Notes: a model not told the origin generated them from the letters alone. A stretch of 64,000 bases of DNA from CAWGYT01 sp963826795 (GCA_963826795.1 CAWGYT010000004.1:1-64000), one strand, 5' to 3'. Counted from the first letter of the stretch, positions 32,431 to 42,246 are shown. Numbers and translations: made by a program.

Positions 32431-33744
32431 TTAGTACCGGTAGTAGTCGGGCTTAAAGGGCCCCTCGACCGCAACCCCAAGGTAATCGGCCTGCTCGGGA
32501 GTTAGCTTCGTCAACTTGACGCCTAACTGCTCCAGATGCAACCGCGCGACCTCTTCGTCCAGTGCCTTGGGCAGTACGTGGACCCCAATCTCGTACTTGT
32601 CGGGCTCGGTCCAGAGGGCGATCTGGGCCAGGACCTGGTTGCTGAATGAATTGGACATCACGAACGACGGGTGGCCCGTCGCACAACCAAGATTGACCAG
32701 CCGACCTTCGGCCAGCACGATGATGGAGCGACCGTTGGCGAAGGTATAGCGGTCGACCAACGGTTTGATGTTAACCTTCTTCACATCCTTTCGGGACTCG
32801 AGCCACGCCATGTCGATTTCGAGATCGAAGTGCCCGATGTTGCAGACGATCGCATCATTCGGCATCACCTGCATGTGCTGACCCGTAATGATATCTCGAT
32901 TTCCAGTGCTTGTGACGAAGATGTTTCCGATGGGCGCGGCCTCTTCCATGGTGGTGACCTGGAAGCCTTCCATCGACGCCTGCAGGGCGTTGATCGGGTC
33001 GATCTCGGTCACGATCACGCGCGCCCCGTATCGCTGCAGCGAGTGGGCACAGCCTTTCCCCACATCGCCATAGCCCGCCACAACGGCCACTTTGCCTGCG
33101 ATCATTACGTCGGTCGCTCGCTTGATCCCATCAACCAGCGACTCGCGGCAGCCGTAAAGGTTATCGAACTTGCTCTTCGTCACGGAGTCATTCACATTAA
33201 TGGCTGGGACTTTGAGCTCACCCTTCGCCAGCATCTTCCGCAATTCCTTGATACCTGTGGTCGTCTCTTCCGAGAGGCCGCGGATGTCCCCCAGCAATTC
33301 CGGGTGCTTCTTGTGCACGAGGGCCGTCAGGTCGCCGCCGTCGTCCAGGATCATGTTCAGCGGCTTGCCATCGGGAAAATAAATCGTCTGTTCGACGCAC
33401 CAGTCATATTCGGCGTCAGTCTCTCCCTTCCACGCGTAGACGGGGATGCCCGCTGCGGCGATCGCGGAGGCCGCGTGGTCCTGCGTCGAGAACTTGTTAC
33501 AGCTGCTCCACGTCACCTCGGCCCCCAGTTCCGTCAGCGTCTCGATCAACACCGCGGTTTGGATCGTCATATGGAGGCAGCCGGCGATGCGAGCTCCCTT
33601 CAAGGGCTTGGTTTGCCCGTACTTTCGGCGGATCGCCATCAGGCCGGGCATCTCGTTCTCAGCCAGCATGATTTCGCGACGGCCGAAATCGGCGAGCGAA
33701 ATGTCCTTCACTTTGTATGGAACTCGGGTCTCAACTTGGGCCAC
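32431..33744 (-). CDS. ahcY: Adenosylhomocysteinase
   Basis: A protein of 437 residues from GTG 33744, chosen because CAGGAG lies 6 nt upstream; a TTG at 33768 is also open. It hydrolyses S-adenosylhomocysteine to adenosine and homocysteine in the methyl cycle. Signatures: GLMAIRRKYGQTKPLKGARI, the NAD-binding GYGDVGKGCAHSLQRYGARV, NVNDSVTKSKFDNLYGCRES and the C-terminal KLTPEQADYLGVAVEGPFKP. Tetrameric cytoplasmic enzyme in the family. No stop or frameshift. Confidence 0.97.
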   Translation of the reverse strand: MAQVETRVPYKVKDISLADFGRREIMLAENEMPGLMAIRRKYGQTKPLKGARIAGCLHMTIQTAVLIETLTELGAEVTWSSCNKFSTQDHAASAIAAAGIPVYAWKGETDAEYDWCVEQTIYFPDGKPLNMILDDGGDLTALVHKKHPELLGDIRGLSEETTTGIKELRKMLAKGELKVPAINVNDSVTKSKFDNLYGCRESLVDGIKRATDVMIAGKVAVVAGYGDVGKGCAHSLQRYGARVIVTEIDPINALQASMEGFQVTTMEEAAPIGNIFVTSTGNRDIITGQHMQVMPNDAIVCNIGHFDLEIDMAWLESRKDVKKVNIKPLVDRYTFANGRSIIVLAEGRLVNLGCATGHPSFVMSNSFSNQVLAQIALWTEPDKYEIGVHVLPKALDEEVARLHLEQLGVKLTKLTPEQADYLGVAVEGPFKPDYYRY

Positions 33745-34087
33745 GACGGTCTCCTGATCTAAAACCAAAAAGCGGTAGAAGGTACTGGGTGAAATTGAAT
33801 CGCGGTTTCGAGCCGGTTTGCGTTCGCCACGGTCAACGGCGTCTTGCGGCTCCCACTTGGAGAGCGAGCCCGATGCCGGATCCCCCTCAGATTACCAAAT
33901 CATAGACGCCGAGGGGAACTTCGCAACCCGGACGCTTCCGCGACCGAGGCATTGTTTGGCGTGCTCAGCAGCAAGCGGGAGTGCGGCTGATTGCCGCGGT
34001 ACGCTCGATTCCCGCCCTGGCCCGGGGGAGTCTCGGGACAGTTGGCTGAGTGACGGCAACGAAGCGACGTGTGCGGAATCGCGCGGC
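33745..34087. other. Intergenic region ahcY-trpF
   Basis: 343 bp without a gene; ahcY is transcribed away from it on the minus strand, and trpF is upstream. I see no clear riboswitch or promoter. Confidence 0.4.
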
Positions 34088-34783
34088 TCACGACTGTTTT
34101 TTCGCGATTTCCGCGAATGTTTCCCGGGCGACGGTCACGAATTCTGACACCAGGCCGGGGTCCTTGATTCCGGGGGAGGATTCGACGCCGCTGGCGGTAT
34201 CGACGCCGCGCGGCCGTGCCTGGCGAATCGCGTCCGAGACGTTGTGCGGACCGAGTCCCCCCGCCAGAATCCACGGCAATTCAAGTTGACCGTCCAATTC
34301 AGTTCGCAGCCGCGGCCAGTCCAGCGTTTGTCCACTTCCCCCGAAGTGTCCGGCAGCGGCCGCATCCAGCAGAATCGCGGCGGGCAGGGCCTGGAGTGCG
34401 ACGCACCGCTCCAGGTATTGCTGCAGGGGACGGAACCCTTCCGCGCCGAAGCGGAACGCCCGAAGGATGGGATAGGCTTCCAAGTCCGCCAGCATCTCGG
34501 GCGGCTCGTCCCCATGCAGTTGCAGCCAGTCCAGCTGGCATACGGCCGCCAGATGGAGGATCTCCTGTGGCGACGCATTGACGAAGACGCCGACGCGTTG
34601 GACCGCAGTCCCACACGCCTCGGATACGGCCGCGGCGGCCTGCGGGCCGACGAAACGCGAGCTATCCGGAAAGAAATTGAGCCCCACCGCATCCCCGCCG
34701 GCGGCTATCACGGAAGCAACGTCTTGAGGACGCGTCACTCCGCAGATCTTGATCTGAAACAACTTCGGTGCGGCGACGGTCAT
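34088..34783 (-). CDS. trpF: Phosphoribosylanthranilate isomerase
   Basis: A 231-residue TIM-barrel enzyme of tryptophan biosynthesis that isomerises N-(5'-phosphoribosyl)anthranilate. Motifs: QIKICGVTRPQDV (catalytic Cys near residue 14), DAVGLNFFPDSSRFV, DWLQLHGDEP, ILLDAAAAGHFGGSGQ (catalytic Asp), and ILAGGLGPHNV plus VDTASGVESSPGIKD for phosphate binding. No other trp gene is near. Normal length. Confidence 0.95.
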   Translation of the reverse strand: MTVAAPKLFQIKICGVTRPQDVASVIAAGGDAVGLNFFPDSSRFVGPQAAAAVSEACGTAVQRVGVFVNASPQEILHLAAVCQLDWLQLHGDEPPEMLADLEAYPILRAFRFGAEGFRPLQQYLERCVALQALPAAILLDAAAAGHFGGSGQTLDWPRLRTELDGQLELPWILAGGLGPHNVSDAIRQARPRGVDTASGVESSPGIKDPGLVSEFVTVARETFAEIAKKQS

Positions 34784-34819
34784 GGTTTGAGTCCTCTTCG
34801 GCAGCGTTTCGGCCGCATC

Positions 34820-35359
34820 CTACGCGGTGGGCTCGGGGACGGCCAGCGGACGGGCGGGGACGCCGACCACCGTCGTTCCCGGCGGAACGTCGTCCAGGAC
34901 GACCGCGTTGGCGCCGATCACGGCATCGTCACCGATCCGCACGAGGCCCAAAATCTTCGCGCCGGCGCCGACATTGACGCGCTGGCCCAGGATCGGAGCC
35001 TCGAGAGGTCGGTCGAGGTGCCGATTCCCCAGCGTCACCCCTTGCCGCAGGATGCAATCATCGCCGATCACGCAGCTGCCGTGGATCACAATCGCGCCCT
35101 GATGTTCAATCACGACACGTCGTCCCAGGCGGACCGAGTAGGGCAATTCAATGCCATATCGATTCCGGCAGCGGCGAAAAAGCCAGCGGTACACGACGCT
35201 CAGCGGAGCCCGCAACAGCCTGGACCGAAGGCGCATCCGCCATTGGCCAAAGCGACAGACCGCAATCGCCCGAAAGCCCGGCAGCGTCCAGTCACCGCGG
35301 TGGGCGGCCAAGTCCTCACGCCACAAGTGCCATATTGCCGGCGAGGAATCCGAAGGCAT
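34820..35359 (-). CDS. Serine O-acetyltransferase-like protein
   Basis: A protein of 179 residues from ATG 35359, overlapping the glycosyltransferase stop as TGATG. Residues about 75-170 form a left-handed beta helix of hexapeptide repeats (VVIEHQGAIVIHGSCVIGDD, RVNVGAGAKILGLVRIGDDA, VIGANAVVLDDVPPGTTVVG). Similar to CysE C-terminal domains and to sugar O-acetyltransferases. Since it is coupled to a family 2 glycosyltransferase, a polysaccharide acetylation role is more likely than cysteine synthesis. Confidence 0.75.
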   Translation of the reverse strand: MPSDSSPAIWHLWREDLAAHRGDWTLPGFRAIAVCRFGQWRMRLRSRLLRAPLSVVYRWLFRRCRNRYGIELPYSVRLGRRVVIEHQGAIVIHGSCVIGDDCILRQGVTLGNRHLDRPLEAPILGQRVNVGAGAKILGLVRIGDDAVIGANAVVLDDVPPGTTVVGVPARPLAVPEPTA

Positions 35360-36357
35360 CACGAAGAAAACCCTTTCCAGATCACGCTGTGGCGGAAGGT
35401 ATCGAACCACAACCGAGGCGGATCGTCGTTGGGTCTTCGTTCGATCACGCAGCGCAGCTGCCACAGCGCGAGACCGACCAGGCGGACCAGGTCGCAGCCG
35501 ACGCTACGCCACGTGCCCAGATTCCGCACGAGGTAACGGCGACGCGACTCAAACCAGTAGTCGGGCCGCCGCCTGCGCGGGCTTTTTGTGTCCGTGACAC
35601 CCGACGACTGTCCGACCAAGTGCACCACGCGGCTGGCGGGCACATACCAGCAGGTCCAACCGGCTCGGCGCGCCCGCCAGCAGAAGTCAACTTCCTCGAA
35701 GTACATGAAGTATCGCTCGTCCAACAAGCCAATCGCGTCGAAGACATCGCGCCGGATCAACATGCTGGCGCCCGCCACCCAGTCGGTCGCGGCATTACTT
35801 GTCGGGATCGGCTGGGCGATGACATAACGTCGAAGCAGCCGAGAGATCGGTCCCAATCGCAGCGCCTGGTCCAGTTCGCCGGCGACCGTTGGAAAGCGAA
35901 AGGCAGAACACTGCGCCGAGCCGTCCGGATGCTCGAGCCGACTGCCGACGATGCCGACGTCCGGATGTTCGTTCAGGAAGTGGACCAAGGACGTCAGCGC
36001 GTTGGGACGGAGGATCGTATCGGGGTTCAACAGCAACACATAAGCTGGCGGATCAACCGAATCGAGGCGGGGCCGAATCGCCGCATTATTGCCGTACGCG
36101 AATCCGCCATTGTTTAGCAGCGGCTGCAGCTCAATCCGCAGTCCGTCCCAGCCGCGCTGCAGGTACTGCCGGATGCGGGCGACCGAGTCATCACCCGAGT
36201 TGTTGTCGGTGACCACGACCTGGACGTCGGCGACCTGGACGTCGGCCAATCGAGCCACTTCGGGCCGGAGCGATTCCAGACAGTTGATCGTGAGTTCCGG
36301 AGTGCGGTAGTTGACGATCACGATCAACACGGAGGTCGGCGGATCGGGCATTCGCAT
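35359..36357 (-). CDS. Family 2 glycosyltransferase
   Basis: A 332-residue GT-A fold enzyme similar to rhamnosyltransferases: VLIVIVNYRTPELTINCLES start, VVVTDNNSGDDSVARIRQYL, LLLNPDTILRPNALTSLVHF with the Asp-x-Asp-like metal motif, and RYFMYFEEVDFCWRARRAGW. It transfers a sugar onto a lipid carrier or surface glycan. An odd tandem repeat ADVQVADVQV is at residues 38-47. Coupled to the downstream acetyltransferase. Confidence 0.9.
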   Translation of the reverse strand: MRMPDPPTSVLIVIVNYRTPELTINCLESLRPEVARLADVQVADVQVVVTDNNSGDDSVARIRQYLQRGWDGLRIELQPLLNNGGFAYGNNAAIRPRLDSVDPPAYVLLLNPDTILRPNALTSLVHFLNEHPDVGIVGSRLEHPDGSAQCSAFRFPTVAGELDQALRLGPISRLLRRYVIAQPIPTSNAATDWVAGASMLIRRDVFDAIGLLDERYFMYFEEVDFCWRARRAGWTCWYVPASRVVHLVGQSSGVTDTKSPRRRRPDYWFESRRRYLVRNLGTWRSVGCDLVRLVGLALWQLRCVIERRPNDDPPRLWFDTFRHSVIWKGFSS

Positions 36358-36394
36358 GTCGGTTGCCAGCAGCGGGGAAGGTTCGAGTCGAGCG

Positions 36395-37147
36395 TTACAT
36401 TCGCCCCAGCCGCAACAGGTCGGTTTGCGGAATCACGACATCCAATAAACCGGCAGCGTTTGTCGCCGCGGTTTCGTCAGGCAACACGACGACCAGCGCC
36501 GCAACTTGACCATCGCAGTCGGCCACGACAATCCGCGCGTGATCGCGGTGACTGCGACCCGCCACATGGCATTGAAACTGATCGGGACCGCTCACGGTGA
36601 CCTCATATCGCCGCGGCGCATAGGGCTCGCCGCAGTTCGTCGCTTTGTAGAAAGCCTGCTTGACGGCCAACAGCCGCGCGGCCGAGGCGACGTCGTCTTG
36701 GTTCGCCATCCAGCGGCGTTCGGACGACGTAAACCACTGCTCAATCGTCCGCACTCCAATTCGCCCGGGAGGGACCAAATCGACGCCCAGTCGCACGCCC
36801 TCGTGCCGGGCAAAGCCCACGAGCACGCCGGTGGGGTTGTGCGAGATGGAAAGGCTGAGTGCCAGGCGTTGGCCGGCCTGGTACACAACCGGCGCGGTCC
36901 GCTGCCCGGCGTCGTCGCGCGAGAGGATGCTCACGTCTTGCGGCCGAAACTTTTTCGGCCGCTCGGCGGACTCGCGATCCAACATGATTCGCTTCGCCAG
37001 CCATCGAGAGGCGATCCAGCCCGCCTGGTAGACTCGATCCGCCGTCGCCTTTAGCTCCGCCTGCTCGTACGGGCTAAGCTCGCGAGCCGAGTGGATCGCC
37101 TCGGCGTGCGGCATTCGGATGTAACGCAGGTCAAGCGATGCGGACAT
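36395..37147 (-). CDS. 4'-phosphopantetheinyl transferase (Sfp type)
   Basis: A 250-residue enzyme that attaches the phosphopantetheine arm of CoA to carrier proteins. Motifs: ALSLSISHNPTGVLVGFARH and VRLGVDLVPPGRI (Mg-binding Asp) in the first half, and WFTSSERRWM then RLLAVKQAFYKATNCGE, the conserved Trp/Phe-xx-Glu-x-Lys-Ala helix. The N-terminal part has a basic WLAKRIMLDRES segment. Carrier targets are not in this window. Confidence 0.88.
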   Translation of the reverse strand: MSASLDLRYIRMPHAEAIHSARELSPYEQAELKATADRVYQAGWIASRWLAKRIMLDRESAERPKKFRPQDVSILSRDDAGQRTAPVVYQAGQRLALSLSISHNPTGVLVGFARHEGVRLGVDLVPPGRIGVRTIEQWFTSSERRWMANQDDVASAARLLAVKQAFYKATNCGEPYAPRRYEVTVSGPDQFQCHVAGRSHRDHARIVVADCDGQVAALVVVLPDETAATNAAGLLDVVIPQTDLLRLGRM

Positions 37148-37197
37148 GGCGCGAATCGAAGTCGAGCGACCCGCGAAACGCGGATCGGCACGACACC

Positions 37198-39328
37198 CTA
37201 GGGCCGTAAATCCTGGAACTCCATCCGAGAATGCGTGACGAACGCATCATCCTCAAAATATCCAATGCCGCTGGCCGTCTGGATGCATTCCAAAACGTCC
37301 ATCACGGTCTCGATCTCAGCGGTCATTTTCGGAACTTCCTGACCCTGCTCGGCGGCGACTTCGAGTGCATAATCGACCCAGGGTCGAGCCATGCCGACGA
37401 GCCGATGGAACTTGAACTGCCAGGCCACCGCCAGCGGCCGGTCAGCCGCCCCTTCCAGTGGTCCGGAACGCTCCAGCGCCGTCTCCTTCAGTAACCGCTC
37501 GGTCACTTTTGGCAGCAGCGAAACGGCAAACGTATCGTCCGAAATGCCGGCATTCAGGGCGAGAGACGGATCGACTCCCAGGAACGGCGGGAGCGGATAG
37601 TAGTAGACCTTGCCAGCACCTGCTTCATCCGATTCCGGCGAGGGCAATTGCAGCGGCGGAATTTGATCCGGCATAATTTCGCTCATCGCCGTAATCGTCG
37701 CCTGCAGGACGTCGAAATACTCGGTCAGCCCTGCGACCAGTTTTTCGCGATCACTCAGACTCCAAACGCAGGCCACCTCGGGTAACGCCAGGGGCTTCTG
37801 CGAGCGCGGCATGGCCATGTGCCATCGCTGACTGGTGACTTTCGCATCGAGGACGATTGCGGACTGCCCATCGGCGAAGGCGGGCCTGAGTTGCTCGCGA
37901 GTCGCTTGGTCCAGTCGACCGAGCAGCGGCAGCATCCGTTTCTTCACTTCCTCGTAGAGTTCTTTCTGCTGGCTATCGAGCATTGGCCCGCCAATTCGTT
38001 CCAAGTATTGTCCGATCTTCGGCATCCACTCACGCAAGAATTCCTGATCGCCCTCGGACGCCTTGTTGCGAGACGCGTAAAAACCAATCGGATCGCCGCC
38101 GACGTGCTTTAAGATGGTCAGCGGTTTTGAATCGTCCAGTGTCCGCTGTTCGGTCCAGCTGTAAGAATATGAATCGAAGCCTTCGGGCACCTCGAAGCTG
38201 ATCGCGGATGCCGCGCCGAAACGCGGCTGCAATTGCTTGATTTGATCGAACATCCGATCCGCGTCTTTGGCCAAGTCGGCTTGAATCTCAGGACTAATCG
38301 GAGCCGCCGGCAAGGCTGACTTGAACATGTCACGCATCTGGTCCATTCGCTCCGAGATGCCCGACACCTGTTGCAGGAACTCCTGGCTGACGTAACCAAT
38401 CCCGGTGACCGGCTGATCGAAATGCTTCGCCAACGGCGCCAGCTTGGGATGATCGACCAACAGCTCACCGCTGCCGAGCGACTCGAGCGGTGCGCGTATC
38501 TTCGCCGAACGCGAGAATCAGATAATCTTCGTACAGGCCCAGTGCGATTTGAAAGGTGACTTGGCGGAGTTTTTGAACCAACTTGTCCTGCGTGTCGGCG
38601 TCCAGATCCGTGTCTTCCAACACCTCGTCCCACGGCACCAGCGTGCCGTCCAGACGCAGCGTCAGGTAATCGCCCTGACCGATCTTCTGTCGGGAGAGAC
38701 GATCTGCCAACTGCGGCGCCTCGGCAGAAATCGAGTCGCGCAAGAATTGTTCGAGTCGCGCGAGCTGACTCAGGGCGGGTTCTTTATCGCGCAACTTGAA
38801 ACCGATCACGGTGGCCGGAACACGCAACAGATCCGGGTCTTTTTCCAGTATCTCCAGCAGCGCCTTTTGGATCGCCTCGTCCGGCTCCTCGCCACGCTGC
38901 GCGGCCTGCAGCTGTGCGAGATTGATTGTGTTGCCCATTCGACCGAGCGTTCCGAGCCACTTTCCGTGCCGCGCGTCGCCGTAGACGAAAATCTCGTTGG
39001 AAACGCCGTCCAGCAGGACTTGCACGAGCGGCTGATTCTCCGGCGCCTGGACGAATTCGCGTAGCTCCCGAAAATCTCCGTCCTGCCACTCCTCCTGTAA
39101 CTTCTGCAGCCCTTGTTGCACGATCGGCATCGCGTGGACTTTCGCCACCGCCCGGCTGCGTGCGATTCGCAGGAATTGATCGCGAATGCGGAGTGACGTC
39201 GAATAAAAAGAAGCCTTGGCGGGCACGAAACGCAGCGAAGTCGACTCGCGTAGGGATTGTGCCTGAACCCCAGCGGCGATCACGGCGATGAACAGCAGGG
39301 CGAGCGAAACACGTCGATAAACGAGCAT
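37198..39328 (-). CDS. Large secreted planctomycete protein, frameshifted
   Basis: Seen as two open frames: a 5' part (39328-38465; signal MLVYRRVSLALLFIAVIAAG, mature from AQSLRES) and a 3' part (38460-37198). The N part ends YLILAFGEDTR and the C part continues LESLGSGELLVDHPKLAPLA. Adding CG at about 38494 (ACGCGCGCACC) joins them to about 710 residues. The body is helical with Trp/Pro-rich strands; no known family but looks widespread in planctomycetes. Either the frameshift is a sequence error or the gene is recently broken. SD gaaggag precedes the start. Confidence 0.7.
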
Positions 39329-39397
39329 GACGCGGATTAACTCCTTCAGTACAGAAGTTGCGTTACGAACACTCTCTTTGCCCCAACTATAGCAGTT

Positions 39398-39585
39398 GGT
39401 TTACCACAGAGGCACAGAGGGCACAGAGGGTAGGAGGCGGGAAGGGGCGGGAGAGGGCGGCGGGTGTTGCAATTTTGGGGCTTTACTTGTTCCGCCGCGG
39501 CGGAACAAGTAAAGCCCCAAAATTGCAACACCATCCCCTGCGTAGCCCTGACCCTCTGTGCCCTCTGTGCCTCTGTGGTAAAACC
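39398..39585. repeat. Long palindromic element, copy 2
   Basis: About 188 bp. Arms ggtttaccacagaggcac and gtgcctctgtggtaaaacc outside; gcaattttggggctttactt and aagtaaagccccaaaattgc inside. Upstream of a PEP-CTERM gene, opposite side from the secreted-protein gene. Confidence 0.8.
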
Positions 39586-39726
39586 CAAGGCGACGAAATC
39601 CACCCGAAGGCGACGAACAACTCTCCTACAGGGAGGGTTTTTGCACCAGAATCTTAGCAAATTCCGTCTGTTTTTAAGGGGTTCGAGGCTTATTCCGAAA
39701 TTTAGAAAAAAAGGAAGCGCCGATTG

Positions 39727-39754
39727 TTGACAGGGGAAATTCTTTCGGTATCTT
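39727..39754 (+). promoter_or_regulatory. Sigma70-like promoter of the PEP-CTERM gene
   Basis: TTGACA (39727-39732), a 16-nt spacer and TATCTT (39749-39754). A transcript would have a leader of about 250 nt before the ATG at 40011. The leader holds an open frame ending on the start codon, which I do not consider a gene. Confidence 0.5.
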
Positions 39755-40010
39755 GAACCTTGTCGCTAACGTCACGCGGGTGGCTAGGAGTGACTCCGAG
39801 TTTTAACGTGCCAGGCATAACGGATTCCTGTGTTGGAACACCGCCTCGGCTGAAAGGAAAGCTAACGAAGGCACTGTTGTTCTCGACTCCCGACCCGCCG
39901 CGCTACGTGGAGGGTCTTTGGCTGGAGTTGGGGATAATGGTGCCTTTTTTTGTTGCTTGGCCACTTCGTATTCAACGCTTTGACTTTTTCACTTTGGTGG
40001 AGGGAAACTG

Positions 40011-40586
40011 ATGAGAATTGCCCGTTGTTTTGCTGTCGCTTTGACAGTTTGCACCCTGTCCTTGCTTGCGTCGAACGCCCGAGCCGCCCAGGCTCCGTTG
40101 ACCATGACCGACAACCCTAACACTCCGAACGCAACGACGATTACGTACGATCCGAGTAATGGTTTCTTCCAGGCGTCGGGCAGTGGCGTCACTCAAACTT
40201 CGATTGACCTTCGGTCGAAATCTGGCATCTTCAACATCGCCGCTCCTGGGGGCGATGGATCGTCCGGTATCCGGCCGAAGGGCGAAGGGCCGTTTGTTGG
40301 CCTGTTTGATGTGTCGAGCCCGAGCAAGGTGTTCGTGCTTGCGACGCCTCCCGGCTATTGCTGCTTGAACTACGCCTCGGCTGACGGCTTGAATATTCCA
40401 GCCGGCACCGCCGATATCGCAGCCTTTCTGATGGAAGACCTGACGGTTGACGGCTCGTTGAATCCGAGCGGTGCACTGACTGCAGCTCCTGGCGGCGGTC
40501 CGTACCTGTTCGTGGTTCCTGAGCCCTCGAGCATCGCTCTGGCGTGCTGCGGTCTGCTGGGCCTGATGGGTCTGCGTCGCAGGTAA
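40011..40586 (+). CDS. PEP-CTERM secreted protein
   Basis: A 191-residue protein: signal MRIARCFAVALTVCTLSLLA, mature from AQAPLTM, a beta-rich body of Asn/Thr/Gly repeats (DPSNGFFQASGSGVTQTSID), and a C-terminal VPEPSSIALACCGLLGLMGL-RRR sorting tag. Expected to be processed by exosortase. SD ggagggaaac is 6 nt before ATG. Followed by a strong terminator. Confidence 0.88.
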   Translation: MRIARCFAVALTVCTLSLLASNARAAQAPLTMTDNPNTPNATTITYDPSNGFFQASGSGVTQTSIDLRSKSGIFNIAAPGGDGSSGIRPKGEGPFVGLFDVSSPSKVFVLATPPGYCCLNYASADGLNIPAGTADIAAFLMEDLTVDGSLNPSGALTAAPGGGPYLFVVPEPSSIALACCGLLGLMGLRRR

Positions 40587-40611
40587 GCGAGACAGCTCGC
40601 GAAGATAACGC

Positions 40612-40648
40612 AAAAGCGGAGCGCCGAAAGGTGCTCCGCTTTTTTTCG
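40612..40648 (+). terminator. Rho-independent terminator
   Basis: aaaagcggagcgcc, gaaa loop, ggtgctccgcttttttt: a 10-bp GC stem and seven T, after the PEP-CTERM gene. Confidence 0.9.
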
Positions 40649-40657
40649 TCGTGCGAG

Positions 40658-40880
40658 GGTTGACCACATCGCTTGGTTGACCACAGAGGCACAGAGGGCA
40701 CAGAGAGTAGGAGGCGGGAAGGGGTGGGAGAGGGCGGCGGGTGTTGCAATTTTGGGGTTTTACTTCTTCCGCCGCCGGCGGAAGAAGTGAAACCCCAAAA
40801 TTGCAACACCATCCCCTGCGTAGCCCTGACCCTCTGTGCCCTCTGTGCCTCTGTGGTCAACCAAGCGATGTGGTCTCAAC
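40658..40880. repeat. Long palindromic element, copy 3 (extended)
   Basis: Same core as copies 1 and 2 (40675-40862), but the flanks also pair: ttgaccacatcgcttgg on the left and ccaagcgatgtggtc on the right, extending the palindrome to about 220 bp. Its right edge reaches the stop codon of the next gene. Confidence 0.8.
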
Positions 40881-42246
40881 CCGCGACCGCGACTTGCTGC
40901 CAACGCTTGGACGGCAGCAGTTGGGACCAGTGGTTGAGCAGCCCGGCGTACGTGTGCTGCAGCTCCGACAGCCGCTCCAGGTCGCAGCAAGCGTGGGCCA
41001 GCGGGCTGGAAAGCAGCGGTTGCCGGTAGCAATCCTGCAAAATCGCCTGCTCGTCACGCTGGGGCGTCACAAACCTGGCTCCGGGCAGGAGGGCGGCGAT
41101 CAGGCCTACGTCCAGGATGTGTAGCGGGTTTGTGCACACCATTTGACCTGCTGCGACGCCGTGCGGCTGAAGTCGTTCCGCAAGTCGTGCCGCCAGATCG
41201 GACCATTCGGCGCTCGCCCAACCGGCGAAATCCTCTGGGAAACGGACGGCGTCCGGGAGCAGGCTCTTGTGGAACGGCGCCTCGATCGTTGTCGGCGCTA
41301 GTTGCGATGACGGCTCTCGCAGGGCCGTCTGGATCAAGGAGTCCACTCCGGAACAAGGCAGGCCCAGCACGAAAACCGGGCGAGGGGCGGGGCGTGCGGC
41401 GAGTGAAATCGCTTGGATCCTTCGGGAAGTAAAGAAATCCGTCACCCGCTCGGCCAGATCTGAGAACCAGTCGAGTCGAAAGGCGCGGCCTTGAATCGTG
41501 AGTTCTTGCGAGAGCTCTTGGTTCGCCTGTCGATAGATCGCTTGGGCTGAATCAACCTCGTTCCGCTGATCATATGCCTGGGCCAGAGCGAACCGCAGCC
41601 GGATGCGGGTTTCCGGATTCTCGGCGAACGGCAAGCTAGTGCGAATCCGGTCGAGCCAGGGATTGTCGATCGCGACCTGCTCGGCAAACATCATCGCGGT
41701 CAGCCGGACGATGGCCGGACCGTGCTGCGGAGCCAATTCCAAGACTTGAGCGTCGCACACAGCGGCCTCATTCCAGCGGCCCAACTCGCCATATCGCTCG
41801 GCGAGCGCTTCCCAGGCGGTGGCATCGTCTGGGAAGCGGCGTGTGGCCTCGATCAGACAGTCGATCGCGGCTGCGGGTTCGCCCAGGGCCAGGAACGCGC
41901 TGCTCTGCTGCCTCAACAGCGCGGCCGTGGGCTCACCTTCAGCCCGGGCCATCTCACAGGCGGCCAGTGCTTCCGCCGCTCGACCTTCGGCCAGCAGCGC
42001 CGCGACCAGACTGGCCCGGTACTCCATCGCCTCGCGCCGGTCGGCCAACTCGATTGCCTTGCCGATCAAGTCCACGGCGTCACGGTGTTTTCCCACCTGG
42101 TGACACAGGTGTCCGAATTGGAACAGGGCCGTCACATGCTGCGGATCGGACTCAATCACGGACGTATACAGCCGCGCGGCCTGCACCCAATCGCCCGCCA
42201 AGTGGGCCTGAATCGCGACGTCCAAATTTGATGCGTCAGATGACAT
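40876..42246 (-). CDS. TPR-sulfotransferase-like protein
   Basis: A protein of 456 residues from ATG 42246 (AAGGA 10 nt upstream). About six TPR-like units occupy roughly residues 1-250 (AIQAHLAGDWVQAARLYTSV; ALFQFGHLCHQVGKHRDAVD; SAFLALGEPAAAIDCLIEAT). A sulfotransferase-like domain starts at RPVFVLGLPCSGVDSLIQTA, the PAPS-binding P-loop variant, followed by FVTPQRDEQAILQDCYRQPL. The P-loop Cys replaces the usual Arg (PRSGT in typical members), so activity is uncertain. Confidence 0.7.
   Translation of the reverse strand: MSSDASNLDVAIQAHLAGDWVQAARLYTSVIESDPQHVTALFQFGHLCHQVGKHRDAVDLIGKAIELADRREAMEYRASLVAALLAEGRAAEALAACEMARAEGEPTAALLRQQSSAFLALGEPAAAIDCLIEATRRFPDDATAWEALAERYGELGRWNEAAVCDAQVLELAPQHGPAIVRLTAMMFAEQVAIDNPWLDRIRTSLPFAENPETRIRLRFALAQAYDQRNEVDSAQAIYRQANQELSQELTIQGRAFRLDWFSDLAERVTDFFTSRRIQAISLAARPAPRPVFVLGLPCSGVDSLIQTALREPSSQLAPTTIEAPFHKSLLPDAVRFPEDFAGWASAEWSDLAARLAERLQPHGVAAGQMVCTNPLHILDVGLIAALLPGARFVTPQRDEQAILQDCYRQPLLSSPLAHACCDLERLSELQHTYAGLLNHWSQLLPSKRWQQVAVAG

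Noticed and set aside
33745..34087. SAH riboswitch upstream of ahcY
   Set aside because: A GC-rich segment near 33860-33895 reads gagggggatccggcatc...ggctcg, but the conserved core gaggagcgctgc is not present.
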